A stretch of 34,011 nt of DNA, taken from NCBI RefSeq assembly GCF_003258865.1, contig NZ_NPEX01000040.1, positions 1 through 34,011 on the forward strand. The letters run 5' to 3'. Position numbers and translations under genes: made by a program. The DNA is from Rhodoplanes roseus (GTDB taxonomy: Bacteria; Pseudomonadota; Alphaproteobacteria; Rhizobiales; Xanthobacteraceae). Below, in pieces: positions 1 through 9,400 of the stretch. Numbering within the stretch: position 1 is the stretch's first letter; the number at the start of each line of letters is the position of its first letter. The notes beneath the pieces are model-generated. The model was given only the letters and a program-made list of their open reading frames with translations, did not search any database and was not told the DNA's origin.

Positions 1-63
1 GCCGGGAGCCCGGCGGCCGGGAGCCCGCTGGCGGACGCCGATGCCGCGGCACCCGTCCGGTAG
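1..63 (+). CDS. Possible 3' end of a gene cut by the window edge
   Basis: Frame 1 is open from the first base to a TAG at 61-63 and encodes a 20-residue Ala/Gly/Pro/Ser-rich tail containing two copies of AGSP. The DNA has a 12-base direct repeat (GCCGGGAGCCCG at 1-12 and 16-27). Low-complexity C-terminal tails of this kind are common in high-GC proteins, but so few residues cannot identify a family. It could equally be noncoding GC-rich DNA. Confidence 0.3.
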   Translation, partial: AGSPAAGSPLADADAAAPVR

Positions 64-135
64 GCGTTCGGCGCAGCAGCCCCGCGGCCGGCGCCCGGGG
101 TCCGGCCGCCCTCTCCGCCGACCCACAGCGCTCCC

Positions 136-164
136 TTGCCAAGCCTCACGCATCCCAGTATCAG
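136..164 (+). promoter_or_regulatory. Candidate sigma-70 promoter for tRNA-Thr
   Basis: A TTGCCA hexamer (136-141) is followed after 17 bases by TATCAG (159-164). The -10 element ends 11 bases before the mature tRNA 5' end at 176, which is a sensible distance for a short 5' leader. The match to consensus is only fair, and the call rests mainly on position. Confidence 0.4.
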
Positions 165-175
165 GGAGCCGCGTC

Positions 176-251
176 GCCGCAATAGCTCAGCTGGTAGAGC
201 ACATCATTCGTAATGATGGGGTCGGGGGTTCGAATCCCTCTTGCGGCACCA
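176..251 (+). tRNA. tRNA-Thr (anticodon CGT)
   Basis: This is a complete 76-nt cloverleaf. The acceptor stem is GCCGCAA (176-182) paired with TTGCGGC (241-247), followed by discriminator A248 and an encoded CCA (249-251). The D arm carries GCTC/GAGC with a GG in the loop. The anticodon stem CATCA/TGATG closes the loop TTCGTAA, with anticodon CGT at 209-211, which reads ACG (Thr). The T arm is GGGGG/CCCTC (one G-T pair) around TTCGAAT. The encoded CCA and intact stems indicate a functional gene. No intron is present. Confidence 0.97.
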
Positions 252-367
252 GAACGCTGGTTTCGCGGGGCCGGGCCGGATGCTCGCAGCCCGGGCCAGT
301 TTCGGGCGCCGATCCACTCGCGTCGGACCTGCCCTTTCTCCGTTCACGACCTTACCTTGCGGATCCA

Positions 368-1750
368 TCACCCGCGCGGCGGCGGCTCGTCGAAGCAGCA
401 GAACGTGTTCTTTCCGGCGGCCTTGGCGCGGTAGAGAGCCCGATCGGCACGGGTCAGGAGATCGTCCGGGTGCAATCCATCGTCCGGCGCACAGGCGATG
501 CCGATGCTGAGCCCGACCAGAATGTCCGTGTCGCCGTACCGGAACGGCCTCTCCGCCACGGCGATCAGGCGCTGCGCCACATCGGTCGCCCCGGCCCGGT
601 TCACCCTCAGGATGAAGGCGAACTCGTCGCCGCCGAGGCGCGCGACGGTGTCGTCGGTCCGCAGCACCGACCGGACGCGCGTCGCCATCTCGCGGAGGAC
701 GGCGTCGCCCGCCTGATGTCCGAGGCTGTCGTTCACCGGCTTGAAGCCGTCGATGTCCATGTAGAGGACGGCGAAGCAGCAGCCGGTGCGCCGTGTCTGG
801 TCGACCGCGTCGAGCAGGCGCTGGGCGAACAGCATCCGGTTCGGCAGGCCGGTGAGCTCGTCGGAGGTGGCGAGCCGCGCCAGCCGCGCTTCCAGCTCCT
901 TGCGCCGGCCGATGTCGCGGACCGATGCGACATACCCGTTCGGCTGTCCGGTCTCGGTGTCGTAGGTGAGCCGGAGCGACGCCTCCATCCACACCCACGA
1001 GCCGTCCCGGTGACGCTGGCGCTGCTCGCTGACGGCGACGTCCAGGCGTCCGGCACGAACATCGTTCATGAGAGACCAGAAGGCCGGCAGGTCGTCCGGG
1101 TGGGTCAGCTCGACCGCCTTGCGCCCGACGAGGTCCCCCGGGTCGTAACCGAGGAGCGCCTTCACCGAGGGCGACACGTAGAGCCGGACCCCCTCGAGAT
1201 CACCGCGGACGATGGTGTCGGTCGAGGTTTCGGCGAGCAGGCGGAACTCGGCCTCCCGGTCCGCCGCCGCCCGTGCGGCTTTCACCAGGCTCACCTGCTG
1301 CCCGGCGATCGTCCCGAGGTCTTCCAGTCGCTGGAAACCGTCGAGCGACGCGGCGCGAGCGCGCGTATCGAAGAGGGAGAGCCGGCCGATCCCGGCCGGA
1401 CCGAACGGCATGCTGGCGATGAAGCGCAGCTTCGGTGCTCCCGTCACGTAGGAACGCCCGGCCCACGCCGCATCATCCAGGGTGTCCTCGACCCACAGCA
1501 TCGGCCCTGCGATGCCCAGGTGTCCGGCCGCGGAGGTCGCGAACGCCCATGCCTCCCGATCTTCGGAGGCGGCGAGGTCGATGCAACCGAACGGGTCGCT
1601 GCCGATGCACACGGCGGCCGCCGGAACGTCGAACACGGCGCGGGCGATTCGACAGAACGTTTGGAAGTGAAGCGCTGACAGGGACGTCGTCGAGTCTCGA
1701 CCGGTGCCCACTCCTGGAAGGTCCGATCCGCGCGTCGCTGGGACTTCCAT
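368..1750 (-). CDS. GAF-PAS-GGDEF diguanylate cyclase
   Basis: This 460-aa cytoplasmic signalling protein is predicted to make cyclic di-GMP from two GTP. Residues about 25-155 resemble a GAF sensor domain, about 165-285 a PAS/PAC domain (with a DGSWVWMEAS stretch and a VRDIGRRKELEARL linker), and about 290-455 a GGDEF domain. The active-site motif GGDEF is intact at 373-377, and an inhibitory I-site RxxD (R364-D367) lies five residues upstream, so product feedback is expected. There is no EAL domain or membrane segment. The start at 1750 is chosen because the GAF domain begins soon after and GAGAG lies just upstream. The frame stays open to 1981, but that part looks noncoding. It is transcribed away from the ligase gene at 2039. 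The ligand sensed is unknown. Confidence 0.9.
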   Translation of the reverse strand: MEVPATRGSDLPGVGTGRDSTTSLSALHFQTFCRIARAVFDVPAAAVCIGSDPFGCIDLAASEDREAWAFATSAAGHLGIAGPMLWVEDTLDDAAWAGRSYVTGAPKLRFIASMPFGPAGIGRLSLFDTRARAASLDGFQRLEDLGTIAGQQVSLVKAARAAADREAEFRLLAETSTDTIVRGDLEGVRLYVSPSVKALLGYDPGDLVGRKAVELTHPDDLPAFWSLMNDVRAGRLDVAVSEQRQRHRDGSWVWMEASLRLTYDTETGQPNGYVASVRDIGRRKELEARLARLATSDELTGLPNRMLFAQRLLDAVDQTRRTGCCFAVLYMDIDGFKPVNDSLGHQAGDAVLREMATRVRSVLRTDDTVARLGGDEFAFILRVNRAGATDVAQRLIAVAERPFRYGDTDILVGLSIGIACAPDDGLHPDDLLTRADRALYRAKAAGKNTFCCFDEPPPRG

Positions 1751-2038
1751 AGGCTCTCGACTGACTTGGGGCGCGCCGCGAGGTCTTCGACCTTCATCGC
1801 ATCCTGAACAAATGAACGTCTTTCCCTTATGTTTGGTTGAGACCTGCCGGCGCGGGAGCATTTTTTCGGCGCAGCCGCACGCGCCGGGTCGCACCTTCAA
1901 TCCTGCGTCGGTCAACCAAACGACCTCCGCGCGGGGCTGCGGGCGTCTCCCTGAACCGGCCCCGCGCCGGCGGCGACCCAATGCGGGGACCTGCTACCAC
2001 TTCCCGAAAAGATCGTTCATGAAGGGACACGGTCCGAC
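1751..2038. promoter_or_regulatory. Divergent intergenic region with a distant inverted repeat
   Basis: This 288-bp gap separates the diguanylate cyclase (minus) from the first ligase (plus) and should hold both promoters. A perfect 10-base inverted pair lies inside it: GTTTGGTTGA at 1831-1840 and TCAACCAAAC at 1912-1921, 71 bases apart. It could be a pair of regulator half sites. A T6 run at 1861-1866 follows a weak 5-bp GC hairpin, too weak to call a terminator. No gene is evident. Confidence 0.35.
1971..2024 (+). promoter_or_regulatory. Leader conserved with the second ligase gene
   Basis: The sequence ahead of the 2039 ligase matches that ahead of its paralogue at 4890. CGGCGAC (1971-1977 and 4823-4829), TGCTACCACT (1992-2001 and 4847-4856) and a 14-base identity GATCGTTCATGAAG (2011-2024 and 4865-4878) occur in the same order with small indels. 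The ATG inside the 14-mer is out of frame with both genes, so the conservation is not explained by coding. It probably marks a promoter/leader copied along with the gene. Confidence 0.5.
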
Positions 2039-3574
2039 ATGGTCCATGTCGGCCGACCCACGACGGCGGAGCCAGGAATGCGTGCGGACTTGACCACCAG
2101 CGCGGGCGTGAAGTGCCCGTCCTATGTCGACAGCATCCTGTTCCAGGCGAAATGGGACGCCCATCGGCCGGCGATCGGCACCGAGGCGGGGGTGCTGACC
2201 TACGGCCAGCTGGCGGAGGCGATCCTGGCGGCGGCAGCGCGCTGTGCGCAGGCCGGCCTGCAGGCCGGGACCGTGGTCGGCCTGGTCGTCAAGGACCCGG
2301 TCTGGCACGTCTGCCTGATCTGCGCGCTGCATCGGCTGGGCGTGATCAGCGCTTCGATCGAGGCGGCGGAGGGCGGCCTGCCGCTCGGCTTCGCCGCCAT
2401 CCTGTACGACAAGGTCCGCCCGGCCGGCTTCATCGGCGCCGCCATCCAGGTCGATCCGGGCTGGTTCGCGGCGCAGCCGACCCAGACCGCGGCGCCGGCC
2501 GTGCCGTTCGGGGCGCGCGACGTCTGCCGCGTCGCCCTGTCGTCCGGCACCACGGGCGAGCCGAAGCCGATCGCCATGAGCCCCGAGATCCTGTGGGACC
2601 GCTTCACCACCTACACGATGCGGGGCGGCTTCGCGGCGGCGCAGCGCATCTTCTGCGGCCCGACGCTGCGCTCGCATTTCGCCTTCGCGGTCGCCTTCAC
2701 GGCGCTCTCCTACGGCAAGATGGTCGCCTTCGCCGACAACGCCGCCACCGCGACCCCGGTGATGAGCTTCTACGGCATCGACCTCGCGGTCCTCTCGGTG
2801 CAGCAGCTCGGCGACATCACCGACATGCAGGAGCGCAGCTTCGGCGGGCTCGGCTCGCTGCGCGAGATCCAGGCCGGCGGCTCGACCATCTCGGAGGCGC
2901 TCCTCAACCGGGTGCGGGCCTTCCTGCCGGTGCCGATCCTCAACACCTATGCCTCGACCGAGGCCGGCACGGCGGCGCTCGGCGCGGTCGAGAAGCTCGG
3001 CCTCCTGCGCGGCGAAGGCTCGGTCGGCTTCCTGGTGCCGTGGGCCGAGGTGGAGGCCTGCGACGACGCCGGCCGCGTGCTGCCGCGCGGTCAGGACGGC
3101 AATCTGCGGGTGCGGGCGCTGGGCATGGCGGCGCCCTTCCGGAGCGGCCTCAAGACGGTCGAGCCGATGGCGGCGTTCATGCCCGGCGACTACGGCCGCG
3201 TGCTGGACAACGGCATGCTGGTGGTCAGCGGCCGCACCAACGACGTGATCAATATCGGCGGCACCAAGCTGGCGGCCGAGTGGCTCGACCGGCAGGTGAT
3301 GCGCTGCAAGGGCGTGCGCGACGCGGCCGTGCTGGCCGTGCCGGGTCCGTCCGGCCTGCCCCAGATCGTCGTCGCGATCGTCGCCGACGGCAGCGTCGAC
3401 GAGGCCGACGTGGCGCGGCGCTGCGCCGAGCTCTCGTCGCTCGCCAAGCCGAGCGCGATCCACCGCGTCAGCGCGATCCCGCGCAACAGCACCGGCAAGA
3501 TCATGCGCGAGCAGCTCCGCCGGGAGGTTCTGGCGACGCCGTCGGCCGGGCCGCCGTCCGGCGTGATGCACTGA
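2039..3574 (+). CDS. AMP-forming acyl-CoA synthetase/ligase-like protein (copy 1)
   Basis: This 511-aa enzyme of the ANL adenylating superfamily is predicted to activate a carboxylic acid with ATP, usually forming an acyl-CoA. It shows the P-loop-like motif SSGTTGEPK (168-176), YASTEAG (304-310), a GDYGRVLDNG stretch (383-392) with SGRTNDVINIGG (397-408), and the C-terminal catalytic lysine motif PRNSTGK (K487). The length is normal for the family. The ATG at 2039 has GAAGGGA upstream; an in-frame ATG at residue 14 (MRADL) is the alternative. A close paralogue lies at 4890 with a TctC receptor between them on the other strand. The substrate cannot be inferred; an organic or aromatic acid taken up via the TctC receptor is a reasonable guess. 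Confidence 0.85.
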   Translation: MVHVGRPTTAEPGMRADLTTSAGVKCPSYVDSILFQAKWDAHRPAIGTEAGVLTYGQLAEAILAAAARCAQAGLQAGTVVGLVVKDPVWHVCLICALHRLGVISASIEAAEGGLPLGFAAILYDKVRPAGFIGAAIQVDPGWFAAQPTQTAAPAVPFGARDVCRVALSSGTTGEPKPIAMSPEILWDRFTTYTMRGGFAAAQRIFCGPTLRSHFAFAVAFTALSYGKMVAFADNAATATPVMSFYGIDLAVLSVQQLGDITDMQERSFGGLGSLREIQAGGSTISEALLNRVRAFLPVPILNTYASTEAGTAALGAVEKLGLLRGEGSVGFLVPWAEVEACDDAGRVLPRGQDGNLRVRALGMAAPFRSGLKTVEPMAAFMPGDYGRVLDNGMLVVSGRTNDVINIGGTKLAAEWLDRQVMRCKGVRDAAVLAVPGPSGLPQIVVAIVADGSVDEADVARRCAELSSLAKPSAIHRVSAIPRNSTGKIMREQLRREVLATPSAGPPSGVMH

Positions 3575-3592
3575 GCCGAGCCGAGCCGAGCC
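3573..3592. repeat. Four tandem GAGCC units between convergent stop codons
   Basis: GAGCC is repeated four times without interruption. The first unit overlaps the TGA of the ligase (3572-3574), and the array ends directly at the stop codon of the minus-strand TctC gene (3593-3595). It fills the whole 18-bp gap between two convergent genes. Confidence 0.8.
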
Positions 3593-4564
3593 TCAGCGCA
3601 GCGCGGCGACCACCGGCTTCCAGCGGGCGATCTCGGCCACGACGAAATCGTGGAAGCCGGCCCGCCCCACCGCCAGCGGCTCGATGCTCTGGCGCTCGAG
3701 CGCGCCTTTCATCTGGGCCGAAGGCAGCGCCTGGTCGAGGGCGCGGTCGAACACCGCCATGCGCTCGGCCGGAATGCCGGCGGCCGCGAACAGCCCGACC
3801 CACAGCCGCACGTCGAAGCCGGGCAGGCCGGAGTCGGCGAGCGTCGGCACCTCCGGCAGGGAGGCGATCCGCGACGGCCCGGTGGCCCCGATGGCGACGA
3901 GCTGGCCGCTGCGCACCAGCGCGGCGACCGACGGCGCCGGCGCGAACCACGCCATCACGTGCCCGCCGACGAGCCCCTGGGTGGCCTCGCTGTTGCCGTG
4001 ATAGGCGACCGCCAGCATCTCGGTGCCGGCCTGCAGGTCGAACGCGACGCCGGCGAGATGCGACGACGACCCCCGGCCGAGCGTCGCATAGGTGACGGTG
4101 CCGGGCTTCGACCGGGCCAGCGCCGTGAACGCGTCGAGCGTCTTCACCCCCAGCCCCGGGCTGACCACCAGCAGATTGGTGGTCGCCCCGATCGGTGCGA
4201 CCGCGACGATGTCGGTGCCGAACTTGACGGTGAAGTCCGGAAACAGCCACTGGTTGACGGCGATCGGCAGCGCGCCGATCAGGAACGTGTAGCCGTCGGC
4301 CGGGGCGCGCGCGACCGCCTGGGTCGCGATGTTGCCGGACGCGCCCGGCCGGTTCTCGACGATCACGGTGGTGCCCAGGACGCTGCCGAGCTGGTCGGCC
4401 AGCATACGGGCCGCGACGTCGGTGGGACCACCCTGGCCGAAGCCGACGACGATCCGGATCGGGCGATCCGGATAGGCCTGTGCCGGAGCGGGCAGCGACC
4501 CGCACAGCAGGCCGGCCCCGGCCAAAGTTCCGGACGACAGAACGTCACGACGTGACAGCGTCAT
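3593..4564 (-). CDS. TctC/Bug-family periplasmic solute receptor, orphan (copy 1)
   Basis: This 323-aa extracytoplasmic receptor belongs to the tripartite tricarboxylate transporter (Bug) family, which binds small carboxylates. The N-terminus MTLSRRDVLSSG has a twin-arginine motif followed by a hydrophobic stretch and an AQA cleavage region, so Tat export is likely. The mature protein begins with the family signature YPDRPIRIVVGFGQGGPTD and has the VENRPGASGNIA motif at about 73-84. No TctA or TctB membrane subunits are in the window, as is usual for the many orphan Bug receptors in beta- and alphaproteobacteria. It is convergent with the first ligase and divergent from the second. The ligand is unknown, perhaps the ligase substrate. 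The SD before the ATG is weak. Confidence 0.88.
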   Translation of the reverse strand: MTLSRRDVLSSGTLAGAGLLCGSLPAPAQAYPDRPIRIVVGFGQGGPTDVAARMLADQLGSVLGTTVIVENRPGASGNIATQAVARAPADGYTFLIGALPIAVNQWLFPDFTVKFGTDIVAVAPIGATTNLLVVSPGLGVKTLDAFTALARSKPGTVTYATLGRGSSSHLAGVAFDLQAGTEMLAVAYHGNSEATQGLVGGHVMAWFAPAPSVAALVRSGQLVAIGATGPSRIASLPEVPTLADSGLPGFDVRLWVGLFAAAGIPAERMAVFDRALDQALPSAQMKGALERQSIEPLAVGRAGFHDFVVAEIARWKPVVAALR

Positions 4565-4889
4565 TCCGACCCCGCGTCCCAGGCCCGAGACACGCAGCGA
4601 ATGCCGGTGCCTCGATGCGTGTGATCACACTCTGTGTCGTCGCGGAGGGCGAGCCGGTTCAGAGCCACCGTCCGTCGCGACGAACCAGATCGCCTATGCA
4701 TGACAAGTTCTTCGAGGGGAAGGGTCTTGATACAGAGCCGCGGGCGAAGTTGCGCCGATCTATGCTTTGCTTATTAGGCGCAGACTAATCTTCGCCCTTG
4801 CCGTTTCGAACCGGTGCGATCGCGGCGACACCAAATCCCAGGACTGTGCTACCACTGCGCGAGAGATCGTTCATGAAGAGCAGTCCGGG
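4565..4889. promoter_or_regulatory. Divergent control region between TctC gene and second ligase
   Basis: This 325-bp region is less GC-rich than its surroundings and holds no convincing gene. It must carry promoters for the receptor (minus) and the second ligase (plus). An inverted repeat ATTAG-N7-CTAAT lies at 4773-4789, of a size compatible with a LysR- or TetR-type half-site pair. The conserved ligase leader occupies 4823-4878. The regulator is not encoded next to it. Confidence 0.35.
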
Positions 4890-6422
4890 ATGCCGCCTGT
4901 AGGACCAGCGACTGCGGAGCCGGGGATGCGTGCGGATTTGGCCACCAGCCCGGGCGTGACGTGCCCGTCTCATGTCGATGCGATCCTGTTTCAGACGCGA
5001 TGGGACTCCCATCGCCCCGCGATCGCGACCGAGGGCGGCATCCTGACCTACGGTCGGCTCGCGGAGGCGATCCTGGCGGCGGCCGCACGGTGTGCGCAAG
5101 CGGGCCTGCAAGCCGGAACCGTGGTCGGCCTGGCGGTCAGGGACCCGGTCTGGCACGTCTGCCTGGTCTGTGCGCTGCACCGGCTCGGCGTGATCAGCAC
5201 CTCGATCGAGCCGTCGGAGGGCGGCCTGCCGCTCGGCTTCGCCGCCATCCTGTACGACAAGGACCGTCCGGGCGGTTTCATCGGCGCCGCCATCCAGGTC
5301 GATGCCGGCTGGTTCGCGGCGCAGCCCGGTCAGCCGGCGGCGCCGGTCGTGCCGTTCGGCGCCCGCGACGTCTGCCGCGTGGTGCTGTCATCGGGCACGA
5401 CCGGGGCGCCGAAACCGATCGCCATGAGTCCCGAGATCCTGTGGGACCGCATCACCGCCTACTCGTTGCGCGGAAGCCTCGCCGCATCGCAACGCATCTT
5501 CTGCGGCCCGACGCTGCGCTCGCAATTCGGCTTCGTGATCGCCTCGACGGCGCTCGCCTACGGAAAGATGCTGTGCTTCGCCGAGAGCGCGGCGACCGCC
5601 GTCGCCGTGATGAGCTTCTGCGGCGCCGATCTTGCGCTCTTCTCACCGAACCAGCTCGTCGACCTGATCGACGAGCAGACGCGCAGCCGCGGCGGACTGG
5701 CGACCCTGCGGGAGATCCAGTGCAGCGGCGCGTTCCTGTCCGACAGTCTTCTGCACAGGCTTCGCACCGTGCTTCCGGTTCCCGTGCTCAACTCATACGC
5801 GTCGACGGAAGCCGGAACGACCGCCATCGCCACGGCCGAGGCGCTCGCCACCATGAAGATCGAGGGTGCCGCCGGCTTCATCGTCCCATGGGCCAGGGTC
5901 GACGCCTGCGACGACACGGGCGATCCGTTGCCGACCGGCCAGGAGGGATCCTTGCGGGTCCGCGCGCTCGGCATGGCGGCGCCCTTCGAGCGGGGCATGA
6001 CGACCGTCTCGCCCTCGGCCGCGTTCTTCCCGGGCGACTTCGGACGTGTCCTCGACGACGGGACGCTGGTGGTCAGCGGACGCATCGACGACGTCATCAA
6101 TTTTGGCGGCGACAAGCTCGCCGCCGACTCTCTCGTGCGGCGCATCCTGCGATGCCCCGGGGTGCAGGACGCCGGAGTGATCGCCGTCGACGGCGCGCTC
6201 GGGCTGCCGGAGCTGCATGTCGCCGTCGTCGCGTCCGGTCCGATCGACGACATCCAGATCGCCAGGAGCTGCACCGAGGTCCGGCGTTTCGCCAAGCCGG
6301 TGGCGATCCACCGGCTGGATGCAATTCCGCGGAACGCGATGGGGAAGGTGGTTCCGGCCGAGTTGCGCCGCGAGGTGCTGTCCCGCGCCGTGCCGAAACG
6401 GCCGCCGGCGTCCGACGACTGA
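4890..6422 (+). CDS. AMP-forming acyl-CoA synthetase/ligase-like protein (copy 2)
   Basis: This 510-aa paralogue of the 2039-3574 protein aligns along its whole length with almost no gaps. All core motifs are kept: SSGTTGAPK (167-175), YASTEAG (303-309), GDFGRVLDDG, SGRIDDVINFGG and PRNAMGK with the catalytic lysine (K486). It should therefore be an active adenylate-forming ligase rather than a relic. The start at 4890 is set by alignment with copy 1 (MPPVG versus MVHVG); the frame stays open upstream to 4767, but that part matches the copied leader, not protein. Codon use is slightly less GC-extreme than in copy 1. The substrate-pocket region (about 190-300) differs most, so the two may prefer different acids. 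It is convergent with the efflux genes, 9 bp from their end. Confidence 0.85.
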   Translation: MPPVGPATAEPGMRADLATSPGVTCPSHVDAILFQTRWDSHRPAIATEGGILTYGRLAEAILAAAARCAQAGLQAGTVVGLAVRDPVWHVCLVCALHRLGVISTSIEPSEGGLPLGFAAILYDKDRPGGFIGAAIQVDAGWFAAQPGQPAAPVVPFGARDVCRVVLSSGTTGAPKPIAMSPEILWDRITAYSLRGSLAASQRIFCGPTLRSQFGFVIASTALAYGKMLCFAESAATAVAVMSFCGADLALFSPNQLVDLIDEQTRSRGGLATLREIQCSGAFLSDSLLHRLRTVLPVPVLNSYASTEAGTTAIATAEALATMKIEGAAGFIVPWARVDACDDTGDPLPTGQEGSLRVRALGMAAPFERGMTTVSPSAAFFPGDFGRVLDDGTLVVSGRIDDVINFGGDKLAADSLVRRILRCPGVQDAGVIAVDGALGLPELHVAVVASGPIDDIQIARSCTEVRRFAKPVAIHRLDAIPRNAMGKVVPAELRREVLSRAVPKRPPASDD

Positions 6423-6431
6423 CGCGGCCCG

Positions 6432-9400
6432 CTACTCCGCCGGCACACCGTCCGCGAGCGATTGTGGCGCGGCGACCATGGCGGGAGCGCGGACGCGGCG
6501 CGAGAACAGCGAGATCAGCACCGGCAGCGTGATCAGGATCAGGACCGGCGCCAACGCCATGCCGCCGACCACGACGACGGCGAGCGGACGCTGCACCTGA
6601 GAGCCGATGCCGGTGGAGATCGCCGCCGGCAGCAGGCCGATCCCGGCGATGATGCAGGTCATCAGCACGGGCCGCATCTGCAGCGCGCCGGTGCGCAACA
6701 GCGCCTTGCGGCGGCCGAGGCCGGCGTCGATCAGCGTGTTGTACTGCGACACGATGATGATCCCGTCCATCACGGCGATGCCGAACAGCGCGACGAAGCC
6801 GATCGCCGCCGAGACGCTGAACGGGGTGCCGGTGACGAACAGGGCCAGCACGCCGCCGATCACGGCGAGCGGGATCACGCTCATGGTCAGCAGCGTGTCG
6901 ACGATCGAGCCGAAGTTCAGGAACAGCAGCATCGCCATCAGCGCGAGGGCGGCCGGCACGGCGATCTGCAGCCGCTCGATGGCGCCCTGGAGATTGCCGA
7001 ACTCACCGACCCATTCGAGCCGCGAGCCGGGCGGCAGCGCGACCTGTGCGCCGATCTTCGCCTGCGCCTCGCCGATGGCGCCGCCGAGGTCGCGCTCGCG
7101 CACCGAGAACTTCACCGGCAGATAGCGCTGCTGGTTCTCGCGATAGATGTAGGCCGCTCCCGAGACGAGCTTCACGGTCGCCACCTCGGAGAGCGGGATC
7201 TGGCTGGTGCCGCCCGGCCCCTGCACGCCGATGCGCAGGTTCTGGATCGCCTCCGGGGTCTGGCGATATCGCGGCGCCAGCCGCACGACGATCGGGAAGA
7301 AGCGGTCGCTCGACGGCTCGTAGAGATTGCCGGCGCTCTCGCCGCCGATCGCCGCCTTGATGGTGGCGTTGACGTCGCCCGGCGTGAGGCCGTAGCGGGC
7401 CGCACGGGCGCGGTCGACGTCGATCTGGATGGTCGGCTGGCCGAGCGACGTGAACACGGCGAGATCGGCGACGCCCGGCACCGTCTCCAGCGTGCCGCGG
7501 ATGCGGTTCGCCGTGTCGGTGAGCACGCGCAAATCGTTGCCGAACACCTTGATCGAGTTCTCGCCCTTCACGCCCGACACCGCCTCGGCGACGTTGTCCT
7601 GGAGATACTGGGAGAAGTTGAACTCGACGCCGGGGAACTCCTCGGTCAGCTTCGCGAGGATCTCGGCCGTCAGCGAATCCTTGTCGACGCCCTTGCGCCA
7701 CTGGTCGACCGGCTTGAGCGGCGCGAACAGCTCGGCGTTGAAGAAGCCGGCCGGATCGGTGCCGTCGTCGGGACGGCCCTGCTGCGAGACGACCGTCTCG
7801 ACCTCGGGGAAGCCGCGCACCAGCCGCCGCATGCGGTTGACGTAGGTGTTGCCCTCCTCGAGCGAGATCGTCGAGGGCAGCGTCGCACGGATCCAGAGAT
7901 TGCCCTCCTCGAGCTTCGGCAGGAACTCGAGGCCGAGCATGCGGACCGCGATCAGCGCGAACACCAGCAGCATGCCGGCGACCGCCATCACGATGGCGCG
8001 GTGCGACAGCGCGAAGCGCAGCACCGGCATGTAGAGGGCGGAGAGGAAGCGCACGAGGCGCGTCTCGGTCTCGTTCACCTGCTCGGGCAGCAGCAGCGCG
8101 GAGAGCGCCGGCGCCACCGTGAAGGTCGCGATCAGGCCGCCGGCGAGCGCATAGGCGTAGGTCTTGGCCATCGGGCCGAAGATGTGGCCCTCGACGCCGG
8201 ACAGCGTGAACAGCGGCAGGAAGGCCGCCATGATGATGCCGGCCGAGAAGAAGATCGAGCGGCCGACGCCGGTGCCGGCCAGATAGATCTCGCCGAGCTT
8301 GCCGGCGAGCCCGGCGCCCGGGCCGGACATGACCGGGCGGCGCCCCTCCGGCGCGTGCCCGAGCCGGCGGAACACCGCCTCCACCATGATCACGGTGGCG
8401 TCGACGATCAGGCCGAAGTCGATGGCGCCGACCGACAGGAGGTTCGCGGACTCGCCTCGAATGACCAGGATGCCGACCGCGAAGAACAGCGCGAACGGGA
8501 TCGTCGCGCCGACGATCAGGGCGCTGCGCAGATTGCCGATGAACACCCATTGCAGCAGGAAGATCAGGCCGATCCCCACCACCATGTTGTGCAGCACCGT
8601 GTGGGTGGTGACCTCGATCAGATCCTTGCGGTCGTAGATGCGCTCGATCTTCACGCCGGGCGGCAGGATGCCCGAGGAATTGATCGACTCCACCTCGGCC
8701 TCGACCTTGCGGATGGTCGGCATGCTCTGCTCGCCCCGGCGCATCAGCACGATGCCCTGGACGATGTCGTCCTCCTCGTCCTGGCCGGCGATGCCGAGCC
8801 GCGGCTGGTGGCCGACCTTCACGGCGGCGACGTCGCGGACCAGAACCGGACTGCCGCCGCTCTGGGCGATCATGGTCGAGCCGACGTCCTCGATCGAGCG
8901 GATCAGGCCGACGCCGCGCACCACCGCGGCCTGGGTGCCGATCTCGACCGTGTTGCCGCCGACATTGACGTTGCTGTTGCCGAGCGCCTGGATGAGCTGC
9001 GGCAGGGTGAGGCCGTAGGACAGGAGCTTGCCGAGGTCGACCTCGAGCTCGAACGTCTTGGTCTTGCCGCCCCAGCCGGTGACGTCGACGACGCCCGGCA
9101 CCATGCGGAAGCGCCGCTGCAGCACCCAGTCCTGCAGCGTCTTCAGGTCGAGCACGCTGTAGCCGGGCGGGCCGGCCAGCTTGTAGCGGAAGATCTCGCC
9201 GATCGGGCTGATCGGGCTGATCTGCGGCTGCGCGCTGTTCGGCAAGGGGGCGAGGGAGCCGAGCCGGTTCAGCACCTGCTGCAGCGCCTCGTCGTAGGAG
9301 TAATCGAAGGTGAACTGCAGGCTGACGGTCGACAATCCGTAGAGCGAGACGGTGCGGATGTTGCGCAGGTTCTTGATGCCGGCGACCTGCGCCTCGATCG

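Noticed and set aside
41-1678. 545-codon plus-strand frame across the tRNA and opposite the GGDEF gene
   Set aside because: It overlaps tRNA-Thr and is antisense to a well-supported protein; the composition is not protein-like.
2113-4095. 660-codon plus-strand frame overlapping the first ligase and TctC gene
   Set aside because: It is an out-of-frame reading of the ligase, Arg/Gly/Pro-rich, continuing antisense through the receptor gene.
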